Below, piece by piece: positions 7,896 through 17,266 of a stretch of DNA of 64,000 nt. Within the stretch, counting starts at the first letter, position 1. Every line of letters starts with the position of its first letter. The notes beneath the pieces are model-generated. The model was not told where the DNA came from. It ran no database searches and was given only the letters and a program-made list of their open reading frames with translations. Origin of the DNA: Pilosibacter fragilis (GTDB lineage Bacteria; Bacillota; Clostridia; Lachnospirales; Lachnospiraceae); contig NZ_JAVYJB010000001.1 of the NCBI RefSeq assembly GCF_032490495.1, forward strand, positions 223,231-287,230, read 5' to 3'. A program made the translations under genes and the position numbers.

Positions 7896-9223
7896 TACGC
7901 CGCAAGCACCGCATTCAGCTTAATTAACGAGGATAAGGTACACTGACTTCGATGGGCAAGTTCCGGTACTTTTGCCGCAACTGCCTGCCCTGCCGTTACC
8001 GGAAGGGTCTTTAAGAGTTCCCGGATATAATATCGGGAACCGATGTTATAAGATGCGTTCAGGTCGCAGTTGTACTGCTTCCCGGTCGGAAACCGGCAGA
8101 GGCTGTAGCTTGGAAGCTCTGCCTCTTTCCCGCGCTGTACGCGGCCGGTACCGTCAAACGCAAGTCTCGATGTATTCCAGGCACAGACCCGGGCGATCCG
8201 GATCATGTTCCGGTGGGCCTTATTCACGACCATGGCCTGTATGTATTTCGCCCGCCAGAGGTGGAGCCGCTGCTTCTTGCTGCCGCGCTTCTTTCCGGCG
8301 AGATCCAGGTGTTCCATGACGATGCAGTCCACATCATACTTTATGGCCGTATCCACGATGAACCGGGCGGTCTTGACCGCAATGTCATCGTTGATGCCCT
8401 TTGCCTGTTTCCAGAGACCTGGTGTTTTATGGGCACAGAGCTTCTGTGCATGCTTGATGTGGCTGATCGCATGCTCCAGGGAGTCGTATTCTCTCGGAAG
8501 GGAAAGAAATTCCCTCCCGAGGACCGCGCCCTCCGGAGTCATGATGCTGCACGTACACGCACTGTTCAGTCCCAGATCTACGGCCAGGATGCGGGTATTT
8601 TTGATAGAAACTTCCGGGAGTTTGACTGCTGTCTGGAACACGAAATCCAGAAACCATTTCTTCCCGCGTTTCTGTAAGGTCGGCACGCATTCCTTGTAAT
8701 TTGTACAGTGATGCTTGATATAATCCACATCACTTTTTCGAAGATCCATCAGAACCCAGTCCCAGGTATTACGGATAAAAACTTTCAGCGCCGCCTGATA
8801 CATCCCGGTACGGACAAACATGCCGGACCGGTACATGGCCGGATACACAAAGCCTGTCTGCGGCAGCGATGGTTTATCTCCGCGTTTCTCCGGATCTGTC
8901 GCCTCCCAGTTTGCCAGATTACTGCGATAGGACGAAACCTTACCAAGCGCTTCCGCAATGGCCGCCCGGCGCAGATAACTTGGGAACTTGTAGAATCTCA
9001 CCGAGAAGTCGTATGGAACAACAAGGTTCTGTTTCGTTTTAACCGTAAGTGATTCCACAAAACCGGAACGGTTCTTCTGTCCCTGAATGACAGAAATATA
9101 CTTCCATTCTTTCAGGCATACAGCCACGAAGAAGGAGACTGCCTGACGGTACAGACGGACAGTTTCGTCGAAAACGCGGTTAAATCCCTTGGTTCGGACA
9201 CAGTATGTCATACTGAGCTTCAT
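7895..9223 (-). CDS. tnpB: TnpB RNA-guided nuclease, copy 1
   Basis: The 442-residue product has the split RuvC catalytic triad: D216 in AVDLGLNS, E304 in VMEHLDL and D387 in NCDLNASYNI. The zinc-finger region is unusual, with only VCAWNTS and SLCRFPTG cysteines in place of the normal two CxxC pairs. The N-terminal basic helix region is present. The start has AAAGGAGG and a CCATAATT box (9246-9253) upstream. Copy 2 has the same length with no gaps and scattered substitutions, and all three acidic residues are kept in both. Known members cut DNA guided by an RNA from the element end. Confidence 0.9.
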   Translation of the reverse strand: MKLSMTYCVRTKGFNRVFDETVRLYRQAVSFFVAVCLKEWKYISVIQGQKNRSGFVESLTVKTKQNLVVPYDFSVRFYKFPSYLRRAAIAEALGKVSSYRSNLANWEATDPEKRGDKPSLPQTGFVYPAMYRSGMFVRTGMYQAALKVFIRNTWDWVLMDLRKSDVDYIKHHCTNYKECVPTLQKRGKKWFLDFVFQTAVKLPEVSIKNTRILAVDLGLNSACTCSIMTPEGAVLGREFLSLPREYDSLEHAISHIKHAQKLCAHKTPGLWKQAKGINDDIAVKTARFIVDTAIKYDVDCIVMEHLDLAGKKRGSKKQRLHLWRAKYIQAMVVNKAHRNMIRIARVCAWNTSRLAFDGTGRVQRGKEAELPSYSLCRFPTGKQYNCDLNASYNIGSRYYIRELLKTLPVTAGQAVAAKVPELAHRSQCTLSSLIKLNAVLAA

Positions 9224-9314
9224 ACGGCAGCCTCCTTTCTGTGGTAATTATGGAGCAAATGCCGCGGAAATTGACAATCGCCTAACTCACGACTGAAGTC
9301 ACGAGTATGCGACG

Positions 9315-9746
9315 ACTGATCTCCGCTTCTTCAACGGAACATAATCTTTCCATACCGTTTTCAATGATCTTATACATCTCGGCCTCCGTTTTTTTATTTT
9401 TTTTGACTTCATCGGCCGCTTCTTTCAGCTGTGTCAGAGCATCTTCACATTTCTTTTCCAGTTCGTTGATTTCTTTCTGGATTGAAGCAATTCGTTCATC
9501 ATTTTCACCCTTTTCTCTTCGAATCCAAACAATCCAACTCCGTTGACTTTCAATTTCCTGGATGTCATACATGAGATCATAGACTCCAATATCCCGAAGA
9601 TGCTGAAGTTTGGCCCTGTAATCTTTCCGATCCTGACAGTTGCATCCATCATCCTCCTCAAACAGGCAGTCCCTGCATGGATCTTTTGGAAATCCCTTCC
9701 GGATCAATGCCAGTTTTTCTTCTGCTGATTCTATTTTTTTCTCCAT
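9315..9746 (-). pseudogene. 5' part of a coiled-coil, Cys-rich gene split by the TnpB element
   Basis: The ATG at 9744-9746 follows GAAAGGGAG. The first 40 residues hold a cysteine cluster (DPCRDCLFEEDDGCNCQD) that could bind zinc or an Fe-S centre. A long charged coiled coil follows (about 55-140). After VEEAEIS the frame enters the element end (RRILVTSVVS, identical to the end of the split nuclease gene) and stops at 9282. The natural C-terminus is the fragment at 7603-7719. Confidence 0.7.
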
Positions 9747-9763
9747 AATGCTTCTCCCTTTCC

Positions 9764-10138
9764 TTACTGCATTTCTTTCAGAACCTGGACGGCGAAATCC
9801 GCGTCTTCTACGGCGTCTTCATACAGATAACAAAGAACATCGTGTACGCGGGAATACAGCTCACCCAAAGTAGCATCTTCCGCATTTGCAACATACTCGA
9901 AAATACCTCCGTCTCCTTCCGCGAAGCAGTTTTCGTCGTAGTCCCATTCCGACGTCTTATAATCAATGTATCCGTCGTATGGCGTCCCGCTCTCATCCTC
10001 ATCTCTATCCAGCTGGCTTCCGTCTCCAACCTGCATATATATCACTGCATTTTCGGTTGGAACAAACACTCGCAGTTCCATGGTGTTTGTCTGAATTCCT
10101 GCCTTTTCCAAGATTTTCTGTAACTTGTGTTTTGTCAT
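9764..10138 (-). CDS. Acidic hypothetical protein, 124 aa
   Basis: A ribosome site AAGGAG precedes the ATG. The product opens with a short basic helix (MTKHKLQKILEKAG), then becomes strongly acidic (DGSQLDRDEDESGTPYDGY, YDENCFAEGDGG) and ends in a helix. There are no membrane segments or known motifs. It belongs to the group of small acidic proteins that recurs in this window, for example at 5997-6740 and 44968-45570. Confidence 0.78.
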   Translation of the reverse strand: MTKHKLQKILEKAGIQTNTMELRVFVPTENAVIYMQVGDGSQLDRDEDESGTPYDGYIDYKTSEWDYDENCFAEGDGGIFEYVANAEDATLGELYSRVHDVLCYLYEDAVEDADFAVQVLKEMQ

Positions 10139-10156
10139 AATTTTTTTCTCCTTGTT

Positions 10157-10618
10157 CTAAATTTGATTATCGGGCGGAAAAACCATGGTGTGATACCCCA
10201 TGGCATTGCGGATTTCGTAAAAACCGATCATCCGATAAAATGCCTGTAGTTTTGCATTTAACACCTGTAAAAATACCGGCCGTTTCCCTTCGGATACACA
10301 GCGGCCTCTGATCGCTTCCTTGACCATTTTGGAACCATAGCCCCGATGCCGGTATGCTGGTAGGATAAACACATCGCTTAACTGGTATGAATCCGGAGTC
10401 CACAGTTCGTGATCGGTGATTACCGGGCATTCGTTATCCGCGTAGCCAATCGTGCAATATCCAATCAGTTTGCCGCCCAGATACAAGCCCCAGCTTTCGT
10501 CATTCCATCCGCTGAAGTCTTCTACCCATTCCAATACATGGAATCCTGATAATTTGTCCAGCTCTGAAATTGTTGCCGCATCACTTTTTCCTAATGGTTT
10601 TGTTGTTGCTGTTTCCAT
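10157..10618 (-). CDS. GNAT-family acetyltransferase, 153 aa
   Basis: The acetyl-CoA loop is visible as VFILPAYRHRGYGSKMVKEA, the R/Q-x-x-G-x-G/A motif of GNAT enzymes. It is followed by the usual beta strand (VFLQVLNAKLQAFYRMIGF) that carries the conserved aromatic near the thiolate. Length is normal. I start at the ATG at 10616-10618 after CAGGAG; an in-frame upstream start lacks a ribosome site. The substrate is unknown. It follows the kinase-domain gene by about 60 bases. Confidence 0.88.
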   Translation of the reverse strand: METATTKPLGKSDAATISELDKLSGFHVLEWVEDFSGWNDESWGLYLGGKLIGYCTIGYADNECPVITDHELWTPDSYQLSDVFILPAYRHRGYGSKMVKEAIRGRCVSEGKRPVFLQVLNAKLQAFYRMIGFYEIRNAMGYHTMVFPPDNQI

Positions 10619-10680
10619 TGTATCTCCTGATTCTAAGGATGCCGCCCACACGCAGGCAGGCGGCTTTGTACTCGTGCATC

Positions 10681-11817
10681 TTACAGTTCCATTTGGAACT
10701 TTTCCGGTGCGGTAATTTCTGCTGAGAATCCACCGTGCAGGAATCCGTATTCATCAGACAGCCAGTCTGCAATGACATCTGCCAGTGTTTCTGTGTCAAT
10801 GCCATCTTTAGTTTTGTAATCTGCAATGCGGAAATAATCCGATACGATAATTTCTTCCGGCAGCCTAAGATCCTCGGTATCGTCTTCGCCATCAGCATCA
10901 TCATCCGATGTATCCCACTTGATATTGGTGATATGAACGGTCAGATACTCCGGAGCCTGTGCTTTCTGGCATGAGTCACACGCATCATGAAAGAGTTTTA
11001 CAATGAACTGGCCGACTTCAGAAATGGCGAGATGATCTGTATTGATTTCCGCATCCACCTGAAAATCACGGAAGAGTTCTTCGTCCTTCCAGAGACGGTC
11101 ATCAATCTCTTTTTCTGATGTTCCACGAGCCTCCATCCGTTCTTTTAATACGTCACGGGACGCAGTTAATTTGATTGCGTAAAGCGGACGGTCCTGGTAC
11201 TGCTGTTTCAGCGTTTCATATCCGCCTGGATCAACAACATACATATTTGCTTCATCCAGCTGCTCCTTTGTTGCTCCATAACGGTATCCGCGGTATTCCA
11301 TGTATCCCTTGATCTCATCTTTCGGGATTTCATCAAATTCTGCTTCCGTCACAAAACGGTGTCCGATTTCATCCGCGGATCTTCTTGGTCTGGTTGTATA
11401 GGATTCCACCTGAAGCCAGCCATATTTTTTATGCAGATATTCCGCCACGCTGGTCTTTCCGGCTCCGGATCGCCCAATCAGAATGATCAGCGGATCAGGA
11501 CTGAATCGCATATCGCACAAAGTACGTTTTAATCCCTCCGTTTCTTCGAAATCATAACCGTAGTATGTCAGAAGGTTTTCCTGCAATGTAAAATATGGAT
11601 AAGCGCCACGTTTCGCCAGATAATCTCCGCTTAAAAATTCCTCCTTGACGGCGGCTAACAGATCCGGATCCGGGTGTTCTTCCATCAGTTCGTTCACGAC
11701 CCATTCCAGTTCCTCCATCACAGATTCCGGGTATTTTTCTTTTCCGAATGCCATTCGTAAAAAGAAATATGCCATGGACGACATCGCTTTTTGTCTTGCT
11801 GTTTCATTTTTCTTCAT
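10681..11817 (-). CDS. Guanylate-kinase-domain protein with N- and C-terminal extensions, 378 aa
   Basis: Residues about 100-265 form a guanylate-kinase-like P-loop domain: LIILIGRSGAGKTSVAEYL is the Walker A region, SYTTRPRR the GMP-binding signature, and GHRFVTEAEFD the following conserved block. The N-terminal 90 residues (helical) and C-terminal 110 residues (acidic, DDDADGEDDTEDL) are additions of unknown role. The ATG at 11815-11817 follows AAAGGAGAG; an in-frame start eight codons earlier overlaps that site. It is the first gene of its run, right behind the CCATAATT element. It may be a nucleotide kinase or a regulator using that fold. Confidence 0.82.
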   Translation of the reverse strand: MKKNETARQKAMSSMAYFFLRMAFGKEKYPESVMEELEWVVNELMEEHPDPDLLAAVKEEFLSGDYLAKRGAYPYFTLQENLLTYYGYDFEETEGLKRTLCDMRFSPDPLIILIGRSGAGKTSVAEYLHKKYGWLQVESYTTRPRRSADEIGHRFVTEAEFDEIPKDEIKGYMEYRGYRYGATKEQLDEANMYVVDPGGYETLKQQYQDRPLYAIKLTASRDVLKERMEARGTSEKEIDDRLWKDEELFRDFQVDAEINTDHLAISEVGQFIVKLFHDACDSCQKAQAPEYLTVHITNIKWDTSDDDADGEDDTEDLRLPEEIIVSDYFRIADYKTKDGIDTETLADVIADWLSDEYGFLHGGFSAEITAPEKFQMEL

Positions 11818-11849
11818 TTTTTTCTCTCCTTTGCTTCTCAAGCGTCTTT

Positions 11850-11877
11850 TAAAGGTTCGGATAAATTATGGAAATGG
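11850..11877 (-). promoter_or_regulatory. CCATAATT element before the guanylate-kinase-domain gene
   Basis: The core is at 11864-11871, followed by TATCCGAACC. It sits between the terminator at 11917-11950 and the start at 11817, and is positioned to drive the run down to 5.6 kb. Confidence 0.65.
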
Positions 11878-11916
11878 AAAGAACGGATAAAGAGGCATGT
11901 TTTCTATCGTAAGCTA

Positions 11917-11950
11917 CAAAAAAAATAGGACAGTGCATAAGCACTGTCCC
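11917..11950 (-). terminator. Rho-independent terminator
   Basis: The minus-strand stem GGGACAGTGC / GCACTGTCCT with a TTAT loop is followed by a run of T. It ends the run 17.1-11.97 kb. Confidence 0.9.
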
Positions 11951-11972
11951 ATTCTGAAGGATATTACTTTGG

Positions 11973-12251
11973 TTATTCCGGCATTTCCTGGTCGTCTTCC
12001 ACTTTCCAGCTGATTTCCCAATACGGTTCTCTGTCTGGAGTTGATGTCGTGACGGTATATCCATGTTTTTCCAGATATTTTCGGGCTGCTGATGACATTT
12101 GTTCACCATCACAGGATACATAGAATTCTCCGCGTGACGCAGCATCCTCAATTTGCCTTGCATAACTTTTGATCTGCTTTTCCAATTTTTCTGCTCTGAT
12201 CTTTTTCGTGATATTACGCGCCTCTACCGCGCTCATTAAGTTTCCTAACAT
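11973..12251 (-). CDS. Hypothetical protein, 92 aa
   Basis: The start has AAGGAG nine bases upstream. The first half is a basic amphipathic helix (EARNITKKIRAEKLEKQIKSY). The second half has an alpha/beta pattern ending in YWEISWKVEDDQEMPE. This layout, a regularly spaced helix then KYLEKHGYTVT, resembles small phage recombination or packaging helpers only superficially, so no function is assigned. It is the last gene of a three-gene run after two giant proteins. Confidence 0.75.
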   Translation of the reverse strand: MLGNLMSAVEARNITKKIRAEKLEKQIKSYARQIEDAASRGEFYVSCDGEQMSSAARKYLEKHGYTVTTSTPDREPYWEISWKVEDDQEMPE

Positions 12252-12262
12252 AGTTTTTCTCC

Positions 12263-14953
12263 TTATTGCTTATTTGCCGCATTGCCTATAACGTCTCTGA
12301 CACCAAAACATTTGGCGTTGACATAGGTATTTTCGTGCCATCCACTACCTTTATTGGAATAGACACCACCGAATGAATCAAGGTACTGTTCGCCTGCTTT
12401 GGATTTTGTAATGAATACCGGGTTTTTTGCTTTGATCAGCGTCTTTCCCCAGGTTGAGCCAGCGATGGTTGTTTCATATTCTCCTGACACCAGATAGCCA
12501 CAGCCAAGTTCCTCTGCTTTTTCCATTGCAAACCGGATAATGGCAGATTCAATTTCTATTCGTTTCTTTCCCTGAATGCCAGAATAACACCGTTCCAGGA
12601 AAATAATCGGGGTCTCGACAAACGGGGTTGACTGCACAGATGTCTGCGTCTGCTTTACTGCGACATCCGTAAAGGTCAGGCGGTCTTCATCACGTTCTTT
12701 CATGCGATTGGCCGTTTTTGTCAGTCGAATCACGGCACGTGCAATGATGGTGCCATTTTTCTTTACATAAATAATTTTTTTATTACCATCGAAATATGCC
12801 AGCAGACACTGACGGTACAAACCATCCACATAGTTCATACATGTTCTGGTCGGCACTGCTCCAAGGTTCATAATGCCTTGGAAAGAAGTATCTTCGTATA
12901 CTTTATATCCGCTGATTGTTACGGCATTGTTGTGAACCCAGTGGTCGTACATACGATCCCGGATCGTCATACAGCATTCTTTGTCCAGATCCGTATACCG
13001 CAGCTCATCCAAACAATCACACATGGCGGCTTTGACCACCACTTTGAAAGCCTCCCGTACCGAAGAATGCATATAGGCACGTACATATTTGCCGTTTCCG
13101 GAAAGGAAGAATTTCCAGACAGTATCTTTGTTGATCCTGTAAAATTCATCCGGAAGGTCCAGCTGTTTTTTCACTTCCAGCACTGTCTCGTCCTGATTTA
13201 AAAACTGCTTCATGCCCTCTTTTAAACCTGTAATACAAAGCGCCGGGTTTTCAAGTACAAACAGTATTTCAGTTTCTGTTTTGGCAGTCTGTAGGACCGA
13301 TTCCAGGTTGTTTGACGTCGTCATGATTTTTGCGGCTGTTTCCGATGTCACAGGAACGGATACGATCCGTTTTACCATCGTCGGAATGTCACCCTGCTTC
13401 AGATGACGGACAACATTACTTACGTCTGCATCATCCAGTGCCTGTTTGGAGTATTTTGCAAACTGACTGATCCTTCTACACGCTTCTTCTGAACGCAGAC
13501 GGCTTAACAGGATAAAAAAGATTGTAAGTTTCTGAAAGAAACCTTCCGGTGTCGCACAGATACGCTGCAGTGTTTGGATCTCCTGAAATGTATATGGCGT
13601 GTTCTTTCCAAATTTCTTTGCCAGATCCAGAATGGTATTGCCGTATTCATCAAACACAGAAAACAGATCTTTTTCTGCAAGCGTGTTGATATCTTTTGCG
13701 CTCCATGCATTCAAATAAACCAACCGGCTTACCTTGCAGTGTTCCGTGCATAAATAGGACACTGTGTTTTCTGTCAAATCCCTACCGGCTAAGTAGCGAA
13801 GCACTGCTTTTTGGCGTTTTAACACTGCATCAGCCAGAAAATCCCGCACGCAGAATACATCACCATCCAATGTTACGGACGTGGACGTTTCCTTTGGAAA
13901 ATCAGCGGTAATTTTGTCCACTTCATTACACCTACAAATCCGACCAAGAATCTGCAATGGGGAACCTGAAAGAATATCATCCAGTTCTGTATCCGTAGCT
14001 GTCATGACGACGCGGTCCAACTTCTTTAGAAAGCGTGGTTCGCCTCCGCTGTATGCGGTTAAGTTGATCAACCGCTTCATCCGCTGTCTGTGATTTGCAT
14101 ATCGGTCTTTCTCACAAGATTCTTCCTGTATGAAATACTGATTCCATTTCTGAAGGTAACTTGCAACCGATTCTGGATTTTCCAGCCCTTCTGACATCTG
14201 CATAATCTGATGCACGGTAAATAACCCATTCATATTCGGATCGCAGCAGAGCAGATTCAGATACACGTCATTGTTTTTATTCTGCATGATTAAAGTGATC
14301 ATTCTGGCTCGCTGGGAATCTGAGTGCGTTTTGCGAATTACTGGAGTATGCAACATAATTTCACAGTACCATCTTTTTTCTTCCTCTGTTTTTAAATCAC
14401 AGAATACATGGTTATCCAGACAATGTTCCAGTTCTGTGCGCCAGTAAGAAGAATAGAATAATGGCATAATCTCGTCCGGGGCTACAAATCTGAGAAGCCG
14501 GAATATGGTTTTTACCGCTTCCTGATTTTTCGCCAGCTCACTTTTTGCCAATTCCTGCCAGAACAGATCCATTTTACGCTCAAAGAATGGCTTGACCGCT
14601 GGTGCGGTATAAGCATTTTTTGATGCTAAACACGGAAGCGCACCGATAAAAGCAGATGCATCCGGGAACATGGAGAAAACCTTTAGACTGCGTGGTATCG
14701 TACAGAAAATTTCCAGTGTTGTCAAGACATTTTTGTCTTCTGATACCACTGGATTAAAGTCGCATGTGTCCAGAAGGCAAAGTACATTCCGGGTTCGTGT
14801 CAGCCCAATCACTTTTTCCTGTCTGATTGTCCAGTTCATAAGCCAGGATGGAATGTTGCGTTTATAGTATATTGTTCTATTTTTACTTTTTGTGCGGTTT
14901 TCTTCCATTTTGTCCCACGTCATTGCAAATTTCATTTGTTCTACTAATCTCAT
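12263..14953 (-). CDS. Very large helical protein of unknown function, 896 aa
   Basis: AAAAGGAG precedes the ATG. Residues 1-690 are almost entirely alpha-helical and lack membrane segments. The C-terminal about 220 residues differ, with GAVPTRTCMNYVDGLYRQC, then IIYVKKNGTIIARAVIRLT and LERCYSGIQGKKR. That arrangement (a cysteine-bearing loop, a strand, 'V-K-x-G-x-I-x-A-R') recalls the end of PcfJ-like plasmid proteins, but the match is too weak to claim. A central block (YLNAWSAKDI ... TPYTFQEIQTLQRIC) resembles one in the next gene upstream (15028-17145). The two are likely related or partners. Confidence 0.8.
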   Translation of the reverse strand: MRLVEQMKFAMTWDKMEENRTKSKNRTIYYKRNIPSWLMNWTIRQEKVIGLTRTRNVLCLLDTCDFNPVVSEDKNVLTTLEIFCTIPRSLKVFSMFPDASAFIGALPCLASKNAYTAPAVKPFFERKMDLFWQELAKSELAKNQEAVKTIFRLLRFVAPDEIMPLFYSSYWRTELEHCLDNHVFCDLKTEEEKRWYCEIMLHTPVIRKTHSDSQRARMITLIMQNKNNDVYLNLLCCDPNMNGLFTVHQIMQMSEGLENPESVASYLQKWNQYFIQEESCEKDRYANHRQRMKRLINLTAYSGGEPRFLKKLDRVVMTATDTELDDILSGSPLQILGRICRCNEVDKITADFPKETSTSVTLDGDVFCVRDFLADAVLKRQKAVLRYLAGRDLTENTVSYLCTEHCKVSRLVYLNAWSAKDINTLAEKDLFSVFDEYGNTILDLAKKFGKNTPYTFQEIQTLQRICATPEGFFQKLTIFFILLSRLRSEEACRRISQFAKYSKQALDDADVSNVVRHLKQGDIPTMVKRIVSVPVTSETAAKIMTTSNNLESVLQTAKTETEILFVLENPALCITGLKEGMKQFLNQDETVLEVKKQLDLPDEFYRINKDTVWKFFLSGNGKYVRAYMHSSVREAFKVVVKAAMCDCLDELRYTDLDKECCMTIRDRMYDHWVHNNAVTISGYKVYEDTSFQGIMNLGAVPTRTCMNYVDGLYRQCLLAYFDGNKKIIYVKKNGTIIARAVIRLTKTANRMKERDEDRLTFTDVAVKQTQTSVQSTPFVETPIIFLERCYSGIQGKKRIEIESAIIRFAMEKAEELGCGYLVSGEYETTIAGSTWGKTLIKAKNPVFITKSKAGEQYLDSFGGVYSNKGSGWHENTYVNAKCFGVRDVIGNAANKQ

Positions 14954-15027
14954 GGTTGTTTCTCCTTTTGTTTGATATACAGGATCCTTTCGGTATCCTG
15001 TATTTTTCGTTAGGAAGCCAGCTTCTC

Positions 15028-17145
15028 TTAAAGTTTACTGTCTTCTGTTTCTGATTCGCCGTTACCTTGGTTTTCGGTTTCCTGAAGCACATGTTTCGCC
15101 ATCACTTTGAGAAAATACGGGTCTTTCATATTTCTGGCAATCCGACTCATTCGCTCGGAGTATTTATAAAGGCTATGGCCTGCCGCTTGCATGGAAGTAC
15201 GGAACGTGTCGTCCAGAAGGCTTTCGCTGTTTTCTCCGAAGCGCACTTTCGTCATCTTTAAAAAGCTGATCGTTGTTTCCCAGATCCTTTTTTTACTGTC
15301 CAGAATGAACCAGCAATCTTCCAGGAATTGATCAGGATTATGTACCAGATCGCGTACATGTTTTTTCATCAGTTCCTGTACGGATAACAATTCTTTTACC
15401 TGCTCCTGCGCTAATGCTTCATTTGCCGCCATCACCTGGTAAGTTTCAAATTCTTCTTTGGTCATTACCATGCTGCGCAGTGTCTCTTCATATTTGGAAA
15501 ATTCAGGGTTGTTTAATAACAGTTTGGCTAATACTTTCTCTGTTTCGGAATCCATAAATTTTTCAAATGGAATCTGGTTCCGTAACATGTATGTATACAT
15601 GGACGACAGCGTGTTTAAATTGTAACGAAACCTCATTTCCGCGAACATTGTGAATAAGCGGACGCGCTCTTCCTGTGTAAAACGATCAGGATTTGCATCT
15701 GGATATACAGCGGTAAAAAAATCGGCCGTATCATCCCAGGGATTCAGCTCAATCTGTGACTGATCGATACAGTCCGCCAGTATCAAGCTTTTTCCCAGGC
15801 GCTTCAACAGCATCCGTATAGTCCATGTATCCAGATCCCGTAGGCCCTGTGGAATTTCCCAGTATTTATCCAGATCTGCCTGGTTACCTAATGTAACAAG
15901 CCCGACCTGAATAAATTTTGTGGCATATGCACGGGTGTATTTGATGCAGCCTTCCAGTTTCGATTTCTCATCCACGGTGGCTCCCTGCTTTTTCAACAGC
16001 CAGACAATAACATCCATAATTTTTGAAAGCAGTTCTTTCATCTGCTCAGGATGTTCTTTTGCCGAATGCATAGTTGCTGAGGTAGTCCGGTAAACGACTG
16101 TGATGACATCTTCATCTGGCAACGCCACCAGACGCTCCCAGGTTGTCGGATCGCTGCAGTCAAATGTCAGAAGTTTATTGAATCCCCAGAAACTAGACTG
16201 ATAGGCCTTAAGCACAATCTTCTGATACAGTACCATCCAGTTTGCGTTTGTCAGCCCATAGGACCTGCAGAGATTGTAGTTGCTCTGGAAAAATGCCCGC
16301 ATGCTACTGTATCCATCGATTCTTTTGACAAATTTCCGATTGCAGACATGTGCCAGCATATTCTGTTCAGCGAGTGTATATGGCATGTTTTCATCATTGC
16401 CGGATTTGAGAAGATTTTCTACGAATTCAGCACTGATTTTATCCATGACCGCATCTGATACCTTTCCTTGTGCTAAAATCACGTTAAGATAGCGGATTTC
16501 ACGCTCTGAAAAATAAATTGCCAGTTTTTCTGCATTTTTTGAACCTGGCGTTACATTGTGATTCCGAAGCGCTTTCATTGCAGCCAGTTTTTTGTTTTTT
16601 GATGTGCATTGGCAATCAGTGACTAAAGCAATAATACTCTTCGCTGTTTTTGCATCTTTTTCGGAATCCAGCGGGCGCAGATTTTCCAGGAAGGATTCCA
16701 TTTCCAGCCGGAACACATCCCAGAAAGCATGATATGTTTCCGTCAGTTCCACAAAATCAGTCAGTGGCAAACGATGATCCTGCACTGACTGAAAAAGATG
16801 TGTGTGAATCGTTTCCTTTTTCCCAGCATCTGGCTCCTTGCAGATCCCAGCGTTACTTCCGTATACTGTAAAGGCATATTCCAACGCTTCCATGTACGGG
16901 TCATTTTCCGCATGTTCATGCATACAGTTCATCCAGCGCTGGAATTGGTCTTCGTTCATGTTGGCATTCAACCGACGCACAATGTTTGGCGATTCCATAG
17001 CCAGCGTATGACAAATCCACCGCATATCCTGTTTGTCCAGTCCTTGTATACGGAGTTGGTCCAGAATTTCACCCAGGTACTTTGTACCACAAGTGCCATA
17101 TTGTGCCGCTATGGCAATATTCTGCATGTCTTTTTCATTCATCAT
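15028..17145 (-). CDS. Large helical protein of unknown function, 705 aa
   Basis: GGAGG precedes the ATG. The predicted structure is helical throughout, with no signal, membrane or nucleotide-binding motif. A block at about 215-275 (RYLNVILAQGKVSD, then MPYTLAEQNMLAHVC) parallels one in the 896-aa neighbour in order and spacing, suggesting a shared module. The end is acidic and low in complexity (ETENQGNGESETEDSK). It is the first gene behind the 17188 promoter, so it heads a three-gene unit with the 896-aa and 92-aa proteins. Confidence 0.8.
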   Translation of the reverse strand: MMNEKDMQNIAIAAQYGTCGTKYLGEILDQLRIQGLDKQDMRWICHTLAMESPNIVRRLNANMNEDQFQRWMNCMHEHAENDPYMEALEYAFTVYGSNAGICKEPDAGKKETIHTHLFQSVQDHRLPLTDFVELTETYHAFWDVFRLEMESFLENLRPLDSEKDAKTAKSIIALVTDCQCTSKNKKLAAMKALRNHNVTPGSKNAEKLAIYFSEREIRYLNVILAQGKVSDAVMDKISAEFVENLLKSGNDENMPYTLAEQNMLAHVCNRKFVKRIDGYSSMRAFFQSNYNLCRSYGLTNANWMVLYQKIVLKAYQSSFWGFNKLLTFDCSDPTTWERLVALPDEDVITVVYRTTSATMHSAKEHPEQMKELLSKIMDVIVWLLKKQGATVDEKSKLEGCIKYTRAYATKFIQVGLVTLGNQADLDKYWEIPQGLRDLDTWTIRMLLKRLGKSLILADCIDQSQIELNPWDDTADFFTAVYPDANPDRFTQEERVRLFTMFAEMRFRYNLNTLSSMYTYMLRNQIPFEKFMDSETEKVLAKLLLNNPEFSKYEETLRSMVMTKEEFETYQVMAANEALAQEQVKELLSVQELMKKHVRDLVHNPDQFLEDCWFILDSKKRIWETTISFLKMTKVRFGENSESLLDDTFRTSMQAAGHSLYKYSERMSRIARNMKDPYFLKVMAKHVLQETENQGNGESETEDSKL

Positions 17146-17174
17146 GATTTTTCCTCCATTACTCTATGTCTTTG

Positions 17175-17202
17175 ATAGTTTCGGATAAATTATGGGCATG
17201 AA
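17175..17202 (-). promoter_or_regulatory. CCATAATT element before the 705-aa gene
   Basis: The core is at 17188-17195, followed by TATCCGAAAC, one of the best matches to the consensus. It lies about 45 bases from the start and 20 bases after the previous terminator. Confidence 0.7.
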
Positions 17203-17213
17203 TGTCTGACGAC

Positions 17214-17251
17214 AAAAAAAAAATAAGGTCACAAAAGTGTGACCTTATTAA
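17214..17251 (-). terminator. Rho-independent terminator
   Basis: The minus-strand stem AATAAGGTCACAC / GTGACCTTATT is followed by ten T. It ends the alarmone-synthetase-to-nuclease run. Confidence 0.9.
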
Positions 17252-17266
17252 AGATATGAATTGCAG

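Larger units (their letters stand above)
7720..9314 (-). mobile_element. IS200/IS605-type TnpB-only element, copy 1
   Basis: The boundaries are where this copy and the copy at 30.4-32.0 kb stop matching: GTGAAGTCGTC at the tnpB 3' side and CGTCGCAT on the minus strand at the 5' side. Each end holds an imperfect hairpin around CTCATGACTGAAG or CTCACGACTGAAGTCACGAG. There is no TnpA transposase in either copy, so mobility must depend on one supplied elsewhere. No target duplication is seen, as expected for this family. Exact ends are uncertain by a few bases. Confidence 0.8.
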
